Of a stretch of 64,000 nucleotides of DNA, positions 43,137 through 52,501 are shown in pieces. Origin of the DNA: Gallibacterium genomosp. 1 (GTDB lineage: Bacteria > Pseudomonadota > Gammaproteobacteria > Enterobacterales > Pasteurellaceae); contig NZ_JPXX01000021.1 in assembly GCF_000771875.1 (NCBI RefSeq), forward strand, positions 62,001 through 126,000, given 5' to 3'. The notes under the pieces were generated by a model. The model did no database searches and was not told the DNA's origin. It saw nothing but the letters and a program-made list of their open reading frames with translations. Every line of letters starts with the position of its first letter. The stretch's first letter is position 1. The translations under genes and the position numbers were made by a program.

Positions 43137-43219
43137 TTGGTGGCTGTTTGGTGGCTGTAAAACCAAAATTTTTTTCTCGAAAAAATAGCTATTTTTTTGG
43201 TGGCTGTTTTGGTGGCTGT
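43137..43219 (+). repeat. Two pairs of the 11-bp direct repeat TTGGTGGCTGT
   Basis: Copies at 43137-43147, 43148-43158, 43197-43207 and 43209-43219. The first pair is perfectly tandem, the second has one extra T, and the pairs are 60 bp apart with an 18-bp palindrome of AAAAAATAG / CTATTTTTT (43180-43197) between them. The 43072-43508 stretch holds no credible gene. Repeats next to a tRNA 3' end could be recombinase arm sites, but no integrase is present. Confidence 0.6.
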
Positions 43220-43445
43220 TGTGACAAAAACAGATGTCACATTTATCATTTTTTCACCAATTTCCCACGTAAAATCGCCCTTTTTCTTTATTCATCATAG
43301 TGATAGCCGAAAATTTACTTTATTTTTCATTTTCCCAAACTGAAAACCGCTGTAATTTACTGAAAAATTTCAGTTAAGATCATTTTAATGCGATCTGTTT
43401 CACTACAAGAATAACAAATAATATCTTTATTTCACCAACTGTTAC

Positions 43446-43478
43446 AAAAAAAGCTGATACTTTAGGATATCAGCTTTT
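43446..43478 (-). terminator. Terminator of the repeat lipoprotein gene
   Basis: Stem AAAAGCTGATA / TATCAGCTTTT (inner arms 43449-43459 and 43468-43478) around an 8-nt loop, with a seven-T run on the minus strand. Confidence 0.85.
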
Positions 43479-43508
43479 CATCAATAAGAACTAATAACAG
43501 TCAATGTA

Positions 43509-44102
43509 TTATTTATTTTCGCTTTTTAATTCTTCTGCTTTATCAGCTACTGCTTTTGCAGCATCTTCAACTTTCTCTACCGCTGCATCTTTCGCATCAA
43601 TTACAGCTTCTTTAGCCGCATCTACTTTTTCTGCTGTAGCCTGTTTTGCTTCTTCAACTTTCGCTGCCGCTGCATCTTTTGCATCAATTACAGCTTCTTT
43701 AGTCGCATCTACTTTTTCTGCTGTAGCCTGTTTTGCATCCTCAACTTTCTCTGCTGCTGCATCTTTTACATCAATTACAGCTTCTTTAGTCGCATCTACT
43801 TTTTCTGCTGTGGCCTGTTTTGCTTCTTCAACTTTCTCTGCTGCTGCATCTTTCGCATCAATTACAGCTTCTTTAGTCGCATCTACTTTTTCTGCTGTAG
43901 CCTCTTTTGCTTCTTCAACTTTCGCTGTTGCTGCATCTTTTGCATCATTTACAGCTTCTTTAACATCATTTGCAGCTTGTTTTACATCTTCCACAGCTTT
44001 TGTAGCAACATTAGCCGCAGATTCTTTAGTATCTTTATCAAAACAACCTGTTAAAGCCAAAGAGGCACTTAAGACTAATGTAGCTAATAGTGTTTTTTTC
44101 AT
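43509..44102 (-). CDS. Repeat-containing helical lipoprotein
   Basis: The start was set at ATG 44102 (197 aa), preceded by AAGGA. A signal peptide ends in the lipobox ALTGC (Cys20). Residues 61-176 are four near-identical 29-residue units of the type KVEEAKQATAE KVDATKEAVID AKDAAAE, with a degenerate fifth start. The Ala/Lys/Glu/Val composition and 11-residue sub-periodicity predict a long amphipathic helix, like LEA or apolipoprotein repeats. An abundant envelope lipoprotein or stress protectant is possible; no function is known to me. The opposite strand is also open over 206 codons, an artefact of the biased composition. Confidence 0.85.
   Translation of the reverse strand: MKKTLLATLVLSASLALTGCFDKDTKESAANVATKAVEDVKQAANDVKEAVNDAKDAATAKVEEAKEATAEKVDATKEAVIDAKDAAAEKVEEAKQATAEKVDATKEAVIDVKDAAAEKVEDAKQATAEKVDATKEAVIDAKDAAAAKVEEAKQATAEKVDAAKEAVIDAKDAAVEKVEDAAKAVADKAEELKSENK
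43575..43922 (-). repeat. Four tandem 87-bp coding repeats
   Basis: Exactly 4 x 87 bp, differing by few substitutions. Because 87 is a multiple of three, gain or loss of units keeps the reading frame, so the lipoprotein length may vary between isolates. Confidence 0.85.
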
Positions 44103-44167
44103 TACCAATTCCTTCTTGAGTTAATTACAGGGTAATCCATTAGGATTTATTAAAAATAAGCCTGCTT

Positions 44168-44196
44168 TTTATAAGCGACTTTCTACTAGACAACAA
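44168..44196 (-). promoter_or_regulatory. Predicted promoter of the repeat lipoprotein gene
   Basis: TTGTTG (complement of 44191-44196), 17 bases, TATAAA (complement of 44168-44173). A good sigma-70 match with ideal spacing, giving a leader of about 60 nt. Confidence 0.55.
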
Positions 44197-44207
44197 TTTT
44201 TAGAGCA

Positions 44208-45035
44208 TTACTCATCAATTGTTCTTAATAATTCATTGATTCCTACTTTTCCACGTGTCTTTTCATCAACCTTCTTCACAATTACTGCACAATATAAGCT
44301 ATGTGAGCCATCTTTGCTCGGCAAACTACCAGAAACTACAACCGAACCTGCTGGCACACGACCATAATGGATCTCACCGGTTTCACGATCATAAATTTTG
44401 GTACTTTGACCAATAAACACACCCATCGAAATGACAGAACCTTCTTCGACAATTACACCCTCCACAATTTCAGATCTTGCACCAATAAAGCAGTTATCTT
44501 CAATAATAGTTGGATTTGCCTGCAATGGTTCCAATACACCACCGATTCCAACACCACCGGATAAATGAACATTTTTACCAATTTGTGCACAAGAACCAAC
44601 TGTTGCCCAAGTATCAACCATTGTTCCTTCATCTACATAAGCGCCGATATTGACGTAAGACGGCATCAATACCGTATTTTTAGCAATAAATGCACCTTGA
44701 CGTACTGCTGCCGGAGGAACAACTCGGAAACCTTCTTGTTTAAAACGTTCTTCATCGTAATTCGCAAATTTCATCGGTACTTTATCGTAGTATTTTGTTT
44801 CAGCACCATCAACAATCTGATTATCATTAATACGGAAAGAGAGTAACACGGCTTTCTTTAACCACTGATTAACCACCCACTCACCATTCACTTTTTCAGC
44901 AACACGACGTTTACCTTTATCAAGATCTTGGATAACCTCTTCTACTGCGGCTCTTGTTACTGCATCCACTGTAGTTGGCGTAATTCCAGCACGTCTTTCA
45001 AACGCTTCTTCAATAATTTGTTGTAAATTTGACAT
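44208..45035 (-). CDS. dapD: Tetrahydrodipicolinate N-succinyltransferase DapD
   Basis: Succinylates tetrahydrodipicolinate in the lysine/diaminopimelate pathway that feeds MurE. The start was set at ATG 45035 ([15 protein letters not shown], 275 aa) with AGGG upstream; the TTG at 45059 gives an unusual extension. After a helical N-terminal domain, the left-handed beta-helix hexapeptides run through [23 protein letters not shown] to [22 protein letters not shown]. Confidence 0.97.
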   Translation of the reverse strand: MSNLQQIIEEAFERRAGITPTTVDAVTRAAVEEVIQDLDKGKRRVAEKVNGEWVVNQWLKKAVLLSFRINDNQIVDGAETKYYDKVPMKFANYDEERFKQEGFRVVPPAAVRQGAFIAKNTVLMPSYVNIGAYVDEGTMVDTWATVGSCAQIGKNVHLSGGVGIGGVLEPLQANPTIIEDNCFIGARSEIVEGVIVEEGSVISMGVFIGQSTKIYDRETGEIHYGRVPAGSVVVSGSLPSKDGSHSLYCAVIVKKVDEKTRGKVGINELLRTIDE

Positions 45036-45225
45036 AGTTTTCCCTATCAATAATTCCAAAAAAGAAGGCTAGTTTTATCATATTTTGCCGTTAAGCAAAA
45101 GATATTTCTAAAATCACTTGTTTATTAAATAGACTTTAGAAAATATCCGATTTCTAAATTTAATAAAGAATAAATCACCATTGTTCCTTTATCTTATTTA
45201 CATAATCCAGACAAAAACGACAAAA

Positions 45226-45256
45226 TAAAAAAGGGTTACCATTTCAGTAACCCTTT
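45226..45256 (-). terminator. Terminator of pntAB
   Basis: A 10-bp stem AAAGGGTTAC / GTAACCCTTT (45230-45239, 45247-45256) with T-rich sequence following on the minus strand, just after the pntB stop. Confidence 0.9.
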
Positions 45257-45274
45257 GATTTATTAATATTTAAA

Positions 45275-46648
45275 CTAATTTAATGCTTTAAGGATATTAT
45301 CCACACTCTCCTTCGCATCACCAAACAACATCTGTGTATTTTCTTTAAAGAATAGTGGATTTTGTACACCTGCATAGCCAGTATTCATTGAACGTTTAAA
45401 CACCACAACATTTTGTGCTTTCCACACTTCCAATACCGGCATACCTGCGATTGGGCTGCTAGGATCATCCTGTGCGGCTGGGTTTACTGTATCATTTGCC
45501 CCAATAACCAACACAACATCGGTATCAGCAAAATCATCATTGATTTCATCCATTTCCAATACAATGTCATAAGGCACTTTAGCTTCCGCTAATAATACAT
45601 TCATATGACCAGGCAAACGACCTGCAACCGGATGAATACCGAAGCGGACATTGATACCTTTTTCACGCAATTTTTGGGTAATATCCGCCACCGGATATTG
45701 CGCTTGCGCTACTGCCATTCCATATCCTGGAGTGATGATAACGGAACTCGCATTTTTCAACATTTCCGCTACTTCTTCCGCTTTCACTTCACGATATTCG
45801 CCCTGTTCTTCATCGCTTTTCGCAACAACATCATTACCAAAACCGCCAGCAATAACACTGATAAATGAACGATTCATCGCCTTACACATAATGTAAGAAA
45901 GAATTGCCCCTGAAGAACCAACTAATGCTCCGGTAACAATCAGTAAATCATTATTTAGCATAAAGCCTGCCGCCGCCGCTGCCCATCCAGAGTAGGAGTT
46001 CAACATTGAAACCACAACTGGCATATCTGCACCGCCAATTGAAGCAACTAAATGCCAACCAAACACCAATGCAATGATAGTCATTAATATCAATGGTAAC
46101 AATGCAGGTTCATTCAAGAAGCAGAGCATTAAAAGGAAAGAAACAATTAATGCAAGCAAGTTTAATTTATGACGATGTGGCAACATCAATGCTTTAGATT
46201 TGATGATTCCACGTAATTTACCAAATGCAACGATAGAACCGGTAAAAGTTACCGCTCCGATAAAGACGCCTAGGAAAACTTCAATATTATGAATATTTTC
46301 TAGCGTTGGATCGGTTAGTTCGTGAGATAAATAACTATTAAAGCCAACAAGTACTGCCGCTAAACCAACAAAGCTATGCAATAACGCAACTAACTCCGGC
46401 ATTTCTGTCATTTCAACTTTTAATGCTTTACGAATACCGAGTATAGCGCCAATAATCATCGCAATGATGATCCAAAATTGTCCGTGAGTATGTGGGCCGA
46501 ATACTGTTGTAAATAGCGCAATTGTCATCCCGATAATACCGTACCAACAACCAGCTTTCGCAGTTTCGTGTTTAGACAACCCTGCCAAACTCATAATAAA
46601 CAATACTGCAGCAATGATATAGGCTGCATGCACAAAACTTTCAGACAT
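45275..46648 (-). CDS. pntB: NAD(P) transhydrogenase subunit beta
   Basis: Proton-translocating transhydrogenase, NADP-binding subunit. Of the 457 aa, the N-terminal two thirds hold about eight or nine membrane helices ([18 protein letters not shown] near 90, [20 protein letters not shown] near 204). The last about 170 form the NADP domain with [16 protein letters not shown] near 300, [38 protein letters not shown] and [16 protein letters not shown]. It lies 10 bases after pntA. Confidence 0.97.
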   Translation of the reverse strand: MSESFVHAAYIIAAVLFIMSLAGLSKHETAKAGCWYGIIGMTIALFTTVFGPHTHGQFWIIIAMIIGAILGIRKALKVEMTEMPELVALLHSFVGLAAVLVGFNSYLSHELTDPTLENIHNIEVFLGVFIGAVTFTGSIVAFGKLRGIIKSKALMLPHRHKLNLLALIVSFLLMLCFLNEPALLPLILMTIIALVFGWHLVASIGGADMPVVVSMLNSYSGWAAAAAGFMLNNDLLIVTGALVGSSGAILSYIMCKAMNRSFISVIAGGFGNDVVAKSDEEQGEYREVKAEEVAEMLKNASSVIITPGYGMAVAQAQYPVADITQKLREKGINVRFGIHPVAGRLPGHMNVLLAEAKVPYDIVLEMDEINDDFADTDVVLVIGANDTVNPAAQDDPSSPIAGMPVLEVWKAQNVVVFKRSMNTGYAGVQNPLFFKENTQMLFGDAKESVDNILKALN

Positions 46649-46658
46649 TATTGACTCC

Positions 46659-48191
46659 TTAACCTTTTCTGAACATTGCCAACATTCTTTGTGTTACTTT
46701 GAAGCCACCAAAGATATTAATGCTTGCAACCAAAATCGCAATAAACGCTAATAGACTGACAATAAAATGTCCGTGCCCGATTTGTAACAACGCCCCAACG
46801 ATAATAATACCGGAAATTGCATTAGTTACCGCCATTAATGGAGTATGTAAGGCATGACTGACATTCCACACCACATAGTAACCAACAACACAAGAAAGCA
46901 CGAATACTGTAAAATGAGATAAAAATGCTGCCGGAGCAACCGAAGCCACACACATATATAGAACGATAGCAGTAATCAATAATCCCCATTTACGTACCGG
47001 ATTTGCCGTTTTTTCCTCTGTTTTTTCTTCTTTCACTACCGCTTTCGGTTTTTGCGGTTGTGCAGAAACTTTTATTGGAGGAGCTGGCCACGTGATTTCA
47101 CCATCACGAATAACGGTAACGCCACGTTGAACTACATCTTCAAAATCAATATTGATGATGCCGTTTTTCTCTTTGCACAAGAGTTTCAATAAATTAACTA
47201 AGTTAGTGCCATAAAGCTGAGAGGATTGGGTTGGCAAACGACTTGGTAAATCGGTATAACCGATAATTTTGACTTGATTTTCTGTAATAACCACTTCATC
47301 TGCTTTAGAAAGTTCACAGTTACCGCCGGTAGCCGCCGCCAAATCGACAATCACACTACCCGGTTTCATACTTTCAACCATCTCTTTTGTAATCAAGCGT
47401 GGCGCAGGTTTGCCTGGAATCAATGCTGTAGTAATGATAATATCAACTTCTTTAGCCTGTTCCGCATAAAGTGCCATTGCACGACGGTTAAACTCTTCTG
47501 ACATCACTTTGGCATAACCATCACCACTGCCTCCCTCTTCCTGATAATTAATTTCAAGGAAAGAGGCTCCCATACTTTCAACCTGTTCTTTTACTTCAGG
47601 ACGAGAGTCAAATGCACGAACGATTGCACCAAGGCTATTAGCCGCTCCGATTGCTGCCAATCCGGCAACGCCGGCACCGATAACCAATACTTTTGCCGGT
47701 GGCACTTTACCTGCGGCTGTGATTTGACCAGTAAAGAAACTACCAAACTCGTGCGCTGCCTCCACAACCGCACGATAACCAGCGATATTTGCCATTGAAC
47801 TCAATGCATCCAATGATTGTGCACGAGAAATACGCGGCACCGCATCCATTGCTAGCACATTAATTTTTTTGCTAGACAATTTTTTCATTAAATCAGGATG
47901 TTGTGCAGGCCAAATAAAGCTAATTAGCGTTGCACCTTCTTTGATCTTTGCAATTTCATCATCTGTTGGTGGATTAACTTTTAAAATGATGTCTGCTTGC
48001 CAAACATCATCGGCTTTCCCGATCTTCGCTCCTGCTTCAGCAAAAGCGTGATCTTCAAAACTTGCTTTAAAACCGGCATTTTGCTCAATAATCACATCAA
48101 AACCGAGCTTTTTAAGCTGTTGGACGGTTTTAGGCGTTGCCGCTACGCGACATTCTTTATCGAGCAGCTCCTTAGGTACACCAATTAGCAT
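46659..48191 (-). CDS. pntA: NAD(P) transhydrogenase subunit alpha
   Basis: The 510-aa subunit has an N-terminal alanine-dehydrogenase-like NAD domain ([40 protein letters not shown] near 170, [23 protein letters not shown] near 265). A Lys/Glu-rich linker (about 380-400) leads to a C-terminal membrane domain of four helices. AAGGAAT precedes the ATG. The leader contains two dyads (48225-48275). In the cell it couples NADPH supply to the proton gradient. Confidence 0.97.
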   Translation of the reverse strand: MLIGVPKELLDKECRVAATPKTVQQLKKLGFDVIIEQNAGFKASFEDHAFAEAGAKIGKADDVWQADIILKVNPPTDDEIAKIKEGATLISFIWPAQHPDLMKKLSSKKINVLAMDAVPRISRAQSLDALSSMANIAGYRAVVEAAHEFGSFFTGQITAAGKVPPAKVLVIGAGVAGLAAIGAANSLGAIVRAFDSRPEVKEQVESMGASFLEINYQEEGGSGDGYAKVMSEEFNRRAMALYAEQAKEVDIIITTALIPGKPAPRLITKEMVESMKPGSVIVDLAAATGGNCELSKADEVVITENQVKIIGYTDLPSRLPTQSSQLYGTNLVNLLKLLCKEKNGIINIDFEDVVQRGVTVIRDGEITWPAPPIKVSAQPQKPKAVVKEEKTEEKTANPVRKWGLLITAIVLYMCVASVAPAAFLSHFTVFVLSCVVGYYVVWNVSHALHTPLMAVTNAISGIIIVGALLQIGHGHFIVSLLAFIAILVASINIFGGFKVTQRMLAMFRKG

Positions 48192-48224
48192 AATTATTCC
48201 TTAAAAATCAGCTCATTATTCATC

Positions 48225-48275
48225 AGGATAAGTGCTTATCCTCCCATAAATTGATCTTAATATGTCTAAGATCAA
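48225..48275 (-). promoter_or_regulatory. Two adjacent perfect dyads upstream of pntA
   Basis: AGGATAAG-TG-CTTATCCT (48225-48242) and TTGATCTTA-N7-TAAGATCAA (48251-48275) lie 34-84 bases before the pntA start. Neither is followed by a T run in either direction. They could be operator sites or leader RNA hairpins. I cannot assign a regulator: the second does not match the FNR spacing despite TTGAT/ATCAA ends. Confidence 0.45.
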
Positions 48276-48444
48276 GCCGATTAACTGTATCACTAAATTA
48301 AGAAAAAAGGGCAATTTTTTAATAAAAAAAAAAGCAATTTTTCAGATAGCTGAATAATAAGTTACATCATTTTGATAACTCATTAACAACCTGATTTCGT
48401 TCTATTATTCATTGCAAATGTAAATATTTGTAATTTCTATTTTA

Positions 48445-48474
48445 TTGAGAATTATTTTCATTTATATTTATAGC
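48445..48474 (+). promoter_or_regulatory. Predicted Fur-controlled promoter (Fur box 48446-48460)
   Basis: TGAGAATTATTTTCA matches the 7-1-7 Fur consensus TGATAAT-N-ATTATCA at 12 of 14 positions and is itself a perfect dyad. It overlaps a candidate -35 TTGAGA (48445-48450), with TATAGC (48469-48474) 18 bases on. No start codon with a ribosome binding site follows before the terminator at 48504-48537. Confidence 0.65.
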
Positions 48475-48479
48475 ATAAA

Positions 48480-48537
48480 TTTTGATAATCACTCCAACAC
48501 TTTGCCTCTTTTACCCACAAAAAGAGGCTTTTTTTTT
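48480..48537 (+). ncRNA. Candidate iron-regulated small RNA (Fur box upstream, own terminator)
   Basis: Between the Fur-box promoter and a strong intrinsic terminator lies a stretch of about 58 nt without a plausible reading frame. The 5' part is single-stranded and C-rich (CACTCCAACAC), able to pair with GGAG-type ribosome binding sites; the 3' part is the terminator hairpin and U tail, like Hfq-binding RNAs. This is the layout of RyhB-type RNAs and of the Fur-controlled RNAs of Pasteurellaceae such as HrrF. I cannot confirm sequence homology. The exact 5' end is uncertain by about 10 nt. Confidence 0.55.
48504..48537 (+). terminator. Strong intrinsic terminator of the candidate sRNA
   Basis: A perfect 9-bp stem GCCTCTTTT / AAAAGAGGC (48504-48512, 48520-48528) with loop ACCCACA is followed by nine T residues. 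The nearest upstream gene, pntA, is divergent, so no annotated + strand transcript exists for it to end. Confidence 0.9.
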
Positions 48538-48588
48538 CTAAAGCACAGCTATTTCCTCTTGTATGCTTTCTATTTAATAAATAACCTT

Positions 48589-48594
48589 TATAAT
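48589..48594 (+). promoter_or_regulatory. Predicted -10 element of tyrS
   Basis: A perfect TATAAT stands 39 bases before the tyrS ATG and downstream of the sRNA terminator. No good -35 hexamer is visible at 16-18 bases (CTTTCT at 17). It would give a short leader and separate tyrS from the upstream RNA. Confidence 0.45.
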
Positions 48595-48633
48595 GGAAAA
48601 GTCGTTATTTTTATTTATTTTTTAGGGACTGTT

Positions 48634-49821
48634 ATGACAGATATAAATCAAGTTCTCGCGGAATTAAAGCGCGGCGTAGATGAAGTACTTTCAGAAGAAG
48701 ATCTTATTGAAAAACTTAAGGAAAATCGTCCATTAAAAATTAAACTTGGCGCAGACCCAACAGCACCAGACATCCACCTCGGCCACACTGTCGTATTGAA
48801 TAAATTACGACAATTCCAACAATTAGGTCACGAAGTTTATTTCTTAATCGGTGATTTTACCGGTATGGTCGGCGACCCTTCCGGTAAGAATACAACCCGT
48901 CCACCACTTACGCGTGAAGATGTATTACGCAATGCGGAAACCTATAAACAACAAATTTATAAAATTTTGGATCCAGAAAAAACCCATGTTGTCTTCAACT
49001 CATCTTGGTTAGGCGAACTTGGTACAGAAGGAATGATTCGCTTAGCTTCTCAATATACCGTTGCACGTATGTTGGAACGCGATGACTTCAAAAAACGTTT
49101 TTCCAATCATCAATCTATCGCCATCCACGAATTTATTTACCCTTTATTGCAAGGTTATGATTCTGTTGCTTTAGAAGCAGATGTTGAACTTGGCGGAACC
49201 GACCAGAAATTCAATTTATTGGTTGGTCGTGAATTACAAAAAGCTCGTGGTTTAAAACCACAAGTGGCAATTACTCTCCCTCTTTTGGAAGGACTTGACG
49301 GTGAGAAAAAAATGTCAAAATCTTTAGGTAACTATATCGGAGTTTCCGAAACACCTAATGATATGTTTGGCAAAGTGATGTCAATTTCCGATGAATTGAT
49401 GTGGCGTTGGTATGATCTACTCTCTTTCCGTTCATTAGAAGAAATTGCTCAATTAAAACAAGATGTTGAAAATGGTCGCAACCCACGTGATGTAAAAATT
49501 TTATTAGCGAAAGAGTTAATCGAACGTTTCCACGATAAAGCGGCAGCGGATGCAGCGGAACAAACCTTCATTGAACGCTTCCAAAAAGGTGCAATGCCGG
49601 ATGAAATGCCTGAATTTACTTTTGAAGGTGAAATGCTTATTGCCAATCTATTAAAAGAATCGGATTTGGTCTCTTCAACATCAGAAGCATTACGTATGAT
49701 TAAACAGGGAGGCGTAAAAATTGATGGCGAAAAAGTAGAAGATAGCAAACTTATTATTTCTGCTTCTACTGCTGTTTACCAAGTGGGTAAGCGTAAATTT
49801 GCTAAAGTCACCATTAAATAA
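48634..49821 (+). CDS. tyrS: Tyrosine--tRNA ligase
   Basis: Class I synthetase. The start was set at ATG 48634 ([11 protein letters not shown], 395 aa) with AGGGA upstream. The open frame extends back to 48445, but that part covers the Fur-box promoter and terminator and is not protein-like. It shows the HIGH-type motif APDIHLGHT near 43-51, [14 protein letters not shown] near 75, the KMSKS motif in [12 protein letters not shown] near 230, and a C-terminal S4 domain ([22 protein letters not shown]). Confidence 0.97.
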   Translation: MTDINQVLAELKRGVDEVLSEEDLIEKLKENRPLKIKLGADPTAPDIHLGHTVVLNKLRQFQQLGHEVYFLIGDFTGMVGDPSGKNTTRPPLTREDVLRNAETYKQQIYKILDPEKTHVVFNSSWLGELGTEGMIRLASQYTVARMLERDDFKKRFSNHQSIAIHEFIYPLLQGYDSVALEADVELGGTDQKFNLLVGRELQKARGLKPQVAITLPLLEGLDGEKKMSKSLGNYIGVSETPNDMFGKVMSISDELMWRWYDLLSFRSLEEIAQLKQDVENGRNPRDVKILLAKELIERFHDKAAADAAEQTFIERFQKGAMPDEMPEFTFEGEMLIANLLKESDLVSSTSEALRMIKQGGVKIDGEKVEDSKLIISASTAVYQVGKRKFAKVTIK

Positions 49822-49837
49822 ATTTTATTAATAGTCC

Positions 49838-49876
49838 GACTTTCCCTTTCCTCTTGAAGGGAAAGTCATTTTTTTG
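49838..49876 (+). terminator. Terminator of tyrS
   Basis: GACTTTCCC (49838-49846) pairs with GGGAAAGTC (49859-49867), followed by ATTTTTTT. Confidence 0.85.
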
Positions 49877-49910
49877 AATACCTCTTTTATTTCAACAACA
49901 TATTTACTTT

Positions 49911-51500
49911 ATGACAAATCAAACATTCTTAGAAGAAGTCAATAAACGCAGAACCTTTGCGATTATTTCTCACCCAGATGCTGGGAAAACCACAATCACA
50001 GAAAAAGTATTATTGTATGGACAGGCTATCAAAACAGCTGGTACGGTAAAAGGTCGAGGTTCTAATCAACACGCAAAATCCGACTGGATGGAAATGGAAA
50101 AACAACGTGGAATTTCCATTACCACCTCCGTAATGCAGTTTCCATATAATGACTGTTTGGTGAATTTATTGGATACACCGGGGCACGAAGACTTCTCAGA
50201 AGATACTTACCGTACATTAACCGCTGTGGATAGCTGTTTAATGGTTATTGATGCAGCGAAAGGGGTTGAGGAACGCACTATTAAACTAATGGAAGTCACT
50301 CGTTTACGAGATACGCCAATTCTTACATTTATGAATAAACTCGACCGCGATATTCGTGATCCAATGGAGTTATTGGACGAAGTGGAAAATGTTCTGAAAA
50401 TTAATTGCGCCCCCATCACTTGGCCAATTGGTTGCGGTAAATTGTTCAAAGGAGTATATCATCTTTATAAAGATGAAACCTATTTATACCAAACTGGTCA
50501 AGGACACACTATTCAGGAAGTTCGTATTATCAAGGGACTAAATAATCCAGAATTGGATCAAGCCGTCGGTGATGATTTAGCACAACAATTGCGCGATGAA
50601 TTGGAATTGATCCAAGGGGCAAGCAACGAATTTGATTTGGATGCTTTCCTTAAAGGTGAATTAACACCGGTTTTTTTCGGAACTGCACTTGGTAATTTTG
50701 GGGTAGATCATATGCTAGATGGGTTAACACAATGGGCTCCAGCACCACAATCTCGCCAAACTGATGTACGCACTGTGGAGGCCACTGAAGAAAACTTTTC
50801 CGGCTTTGTATTCAAAATTCAAGCCAATATGGATCCAAAACACCGCGACCGTGTCGCCTTTTTACGAATTGTTTCCGGTAAATATGAAAAAGGAATGAAA
50901 CTCCGCCATATCCGCATTGGAAAAGATGTCGTCATCGCTGATGCCTTAACCTTTATGGCTGGTGATCGTAGTCACGTAGAAGAGAGTTATGCTGGTGACA
51001 TAATTGGCTTACATAATCACGGTACAATCCAAATCGGTGACACCTTTACCCAAGGCGAAGAATTGAAGTTTACCGGTATTCCAAACTTTGCGCCAGAGTT
51101 GTTCCGCCGTATTCGTTTGAAAGATCCGCTAAAACAGAAACAGCTACTGAAAGGACTGGTTCAACTTTCCGAAGAAGGAGCTGTTCAGGTTTTTCGCCCA
51201 TTGATTAACAATGATTTAATCGTGGGTGCTGTGGGTATTTTGCAATTTGACGTAGTGGTAGCACGATTAAAAACGGAATATAACGTAGAGGCTATTTATG
51301 AAACGGTCAATGTAGCAACTGCCCGGTGGGTAGAATGTTCAGATAATAAAAAATTTGAAGAGTTTAAACGCAAAAATGAGCAACATTTAGCCTTAGATGG
51401 TGGCGATAACTTAACCTATATTGCACCAACAATGGTGAATTTAAATCTTACTCAAGAACGTTATCCAGATGTTGTTTTCTTTAAAACAAGAGAACATTAA
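49911..51500 (+). CDS. prfC: Peptide chain release factor 3
   Basis: Translational GTPase that recycles RF1/RF2. The 529-aa protein has the P-loop SHPDAGKTT at 20-28, the switch region [12 protein letters not shown] near 66, the G3 [10 protein letters not shown] near 88 and the G4 MNKLDRD near 142. The RF3-specific [16 protein letters not shown] near 165 and the C-terminal RF3 domain with [12 protein letters not shown] are present. Confidence 0.97.
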   Translation: MTNQTFLEEVNKRRTFAIISHPDAGKTTITEKVLLYGQAIKTAGTVKGRGSNQHAKSDWMEMEKQRGISITTSVMQFPYNDCLVNLLDTPGHEDFSEDTYRTLTAVDSCLMVIDAAKGVEERTIKLMEVTRLRDTPILTFMNKLDRDIRDPMELLDEVENVLKINCAPITWPIGCGKLFKGVYHLYKDETYLYQTGQGHTIQEVRIIKGLNNPELDQAVGDDLAQQLRDELELIQGASNEFDLDAFLKGELTPVFFGTALGNFGVDHMLDGLTQWAPAPQSRQTDVRTVEATEENFSGFVFKIQANMDPKHRDRVAFLRIVSGKYEKGMKLRHIRIGKDVVIADALTFMAGDRSHVEESYAGDIIGLHNHGTIQIGDTFTQGEELKFTGIPNFAPELFRRIRLKDPLKQKQLLKGLVQLSEEGAVQVFRPLINNDLIVGAVGILQFDVVVARLKTEYNVEAIYETVNVATARWVECSDNKKFEEFKRKNEQHLALDGGDNLTYIAPTMVNLNLTQERYPDVVFFKTREH

Positions 51501-51510
51501 TTTCCCTTTC

Positions 51511-51542
51511 TTCCTTAGTATTTCTCTTTTGAAATACTAAGG
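51511..51542. repeat. Perfect inverted repeat between prfC and arcA
   Basis: TTCCTTAGTATTTC (51511-51524) and its exact complement (51531-51542 plus AA) flank a TCTTTT loop. It is strong enough to fold but followed by AAAAATTATTG, not T. It is an atypical terminator or an mRNA 3'-end stabiliser for prfC. Confidence 0.6.
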
Positions 51543-51702
51543 AAAAATTATTGTTCAATCTTCTGACTTAGATCATAAAATTTCCCTATAATGTAACAAA
51601 TTTAACATTTATTATTGTCGCAATGTGTTCGTATCGTTAAAATATTGGGCAATTTTTGATTTGATGAATAATTTATTAAATTTGATTTTTAAGGATATAG
51701 CT

Positions 51703-52416
51703 ATGACACCTAAAATTCTGATTGTCGAAGATGAAGCGGTGACGCGTAACACGCTTAAAAATATTTTTGAAGCAGAAGGCTATCGGGTTTTTGAAGCTGT
51801 TGATGGTGCTCAGATGAACCAACAACTTTCTGCACAAAAAATAAACTTAGTCATTATGGATATCAATCTTCCGGGTAAAAATGGTTTATTACTAGCACGT
51901 GAATTGCGTGAACAAAACAATATCGCATTAATGTTTTTGACTGGTCGTGACAATGAAGTAGATCGTATTCTTGGTTTAGAAATTGGTGCAGATGATTACA
52001 TCACAAAACCCTTTAATCCAAGAGAGTTAACAATCCGCACTCGTAATTTGTTACAACGTACAATGCAGGATAAAAACGCTAATAACCAAAAGCATATTGA
52101 AAAATATCAATTTAACGGTTGGACATTAGATATCAATAGCCGTACCTTGATTAATCCTGAGGGGGTAGCACAAAAACTGCCACGCAGTGAATTCCGTGCA
52201 ATGCTCCACTTCTGTGAAAATCCTGGAAAAATTCAAACTCGAGATGATTTATTGAAAAAAATGACCGGACGTGATTTGAAGCCTAATGACAGAACTGTTG
52301 ATGTCACAATTCGCCGTATTCGTAAGCATTTTGAAGAACATCCGGATACACCAGAAATTATTGCGACTATCCACGGTGAAGGTTATCGCTTCTGCGGAGA
52401 TTTAGAGCCTGTTTAA
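51703..52416 (+). CDS. arcA: Aerobic respiration control response regulator ArcA
   Basis: OmpR-family two-component regulator of respiratory metabolism, partner of the ArcB kinase (not in the window). The start was set at ATG 51703 ([10 protein letters not shown], 237 aa) with AAGGA upstream. The receiver domain has the acidic pair ED at 9-10, phospho-acceptor Asp53 ([11 protein letters not shown]) and the lysine of [10 protein letters not shown] near 102. The C-terminal winged helix carries [12 protein letters not shown] and [17 protein letters not shown]. Targets in E. coli include TCA genes such as icd, also present here. Confidence 0.97.
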   Translation: MTPKILIVEDEAVTRNTLKNIFEAEGYRVFEAVDGAQMNQQLSAQKINLVIMDINLPGKNGLLLARELREQNNIALMFLTGRDNEVDRILGLEIGADDYITKPFNPRELTIRTRNLLQRTMQDKNANNQKHIEKYQFNGWTLDINSRTLINPEGVAQKLPRSEFRAMLHFCENPGKIQTRDDLLKKMTGRDLKPNDRTVDVTIRRIRKHFEEHPDTPEIIATIHGEGYRFCGDLEPV

Positions 52417-52443
52417 TCACAAAACCTTAATGAATAAACCAGC

Positions 52444-52478
52444 AAAAAATAGCACCTTATGTTATGGTGCTATTTTTA
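52444..52478. terminator. Bidirectional terminator between arcA and zipA
   Basis: A perfect 12-bp stem AAAAATAGCACC / GGTGCTATTTTT (52445-52456, 52466-52477) with a 9-nt loop between convergent genes. Confidence 0.9.
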
Positions 52479-52501
52479 TATCCAATGTTTCTAATACTTT
52501 A

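Noticed and set aside
43072-43508. Prophage or insertion-sequence remnant after the tRNA array
   Set aside because: No integrase or transposase fragment in any frame and no duplicated tRNA 3' end; only the short direct repeats are reported.
43504-44124. 206-codon open frame on the + strand rich in Ser/Phe/Thr/Ala
   Set aside because: It is the antisense of the repeat lipoprotein; its openness follows from the Ala/Lys/Glu repeat codons. It lacks a ribosome binding site, while the minus frame has a signal peptide, lipobox, promoter and terminator.
48445-48633. N-terminal extension of tyrS by 63 residues
   Set aside because: It would begin with TTG inside the Fur box and run through a strong terminator; ATG 48634 has a ribosome binding site and gives the normal 395-aa enzyme.
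51625-51702. N-terminal extension of arcA by 26 residues
   Set aside because: AAGGATATAGCT-ATG at 51703 gives the canonical [10 protein letters not shown] start; the extension is AT-rich leader sequence.
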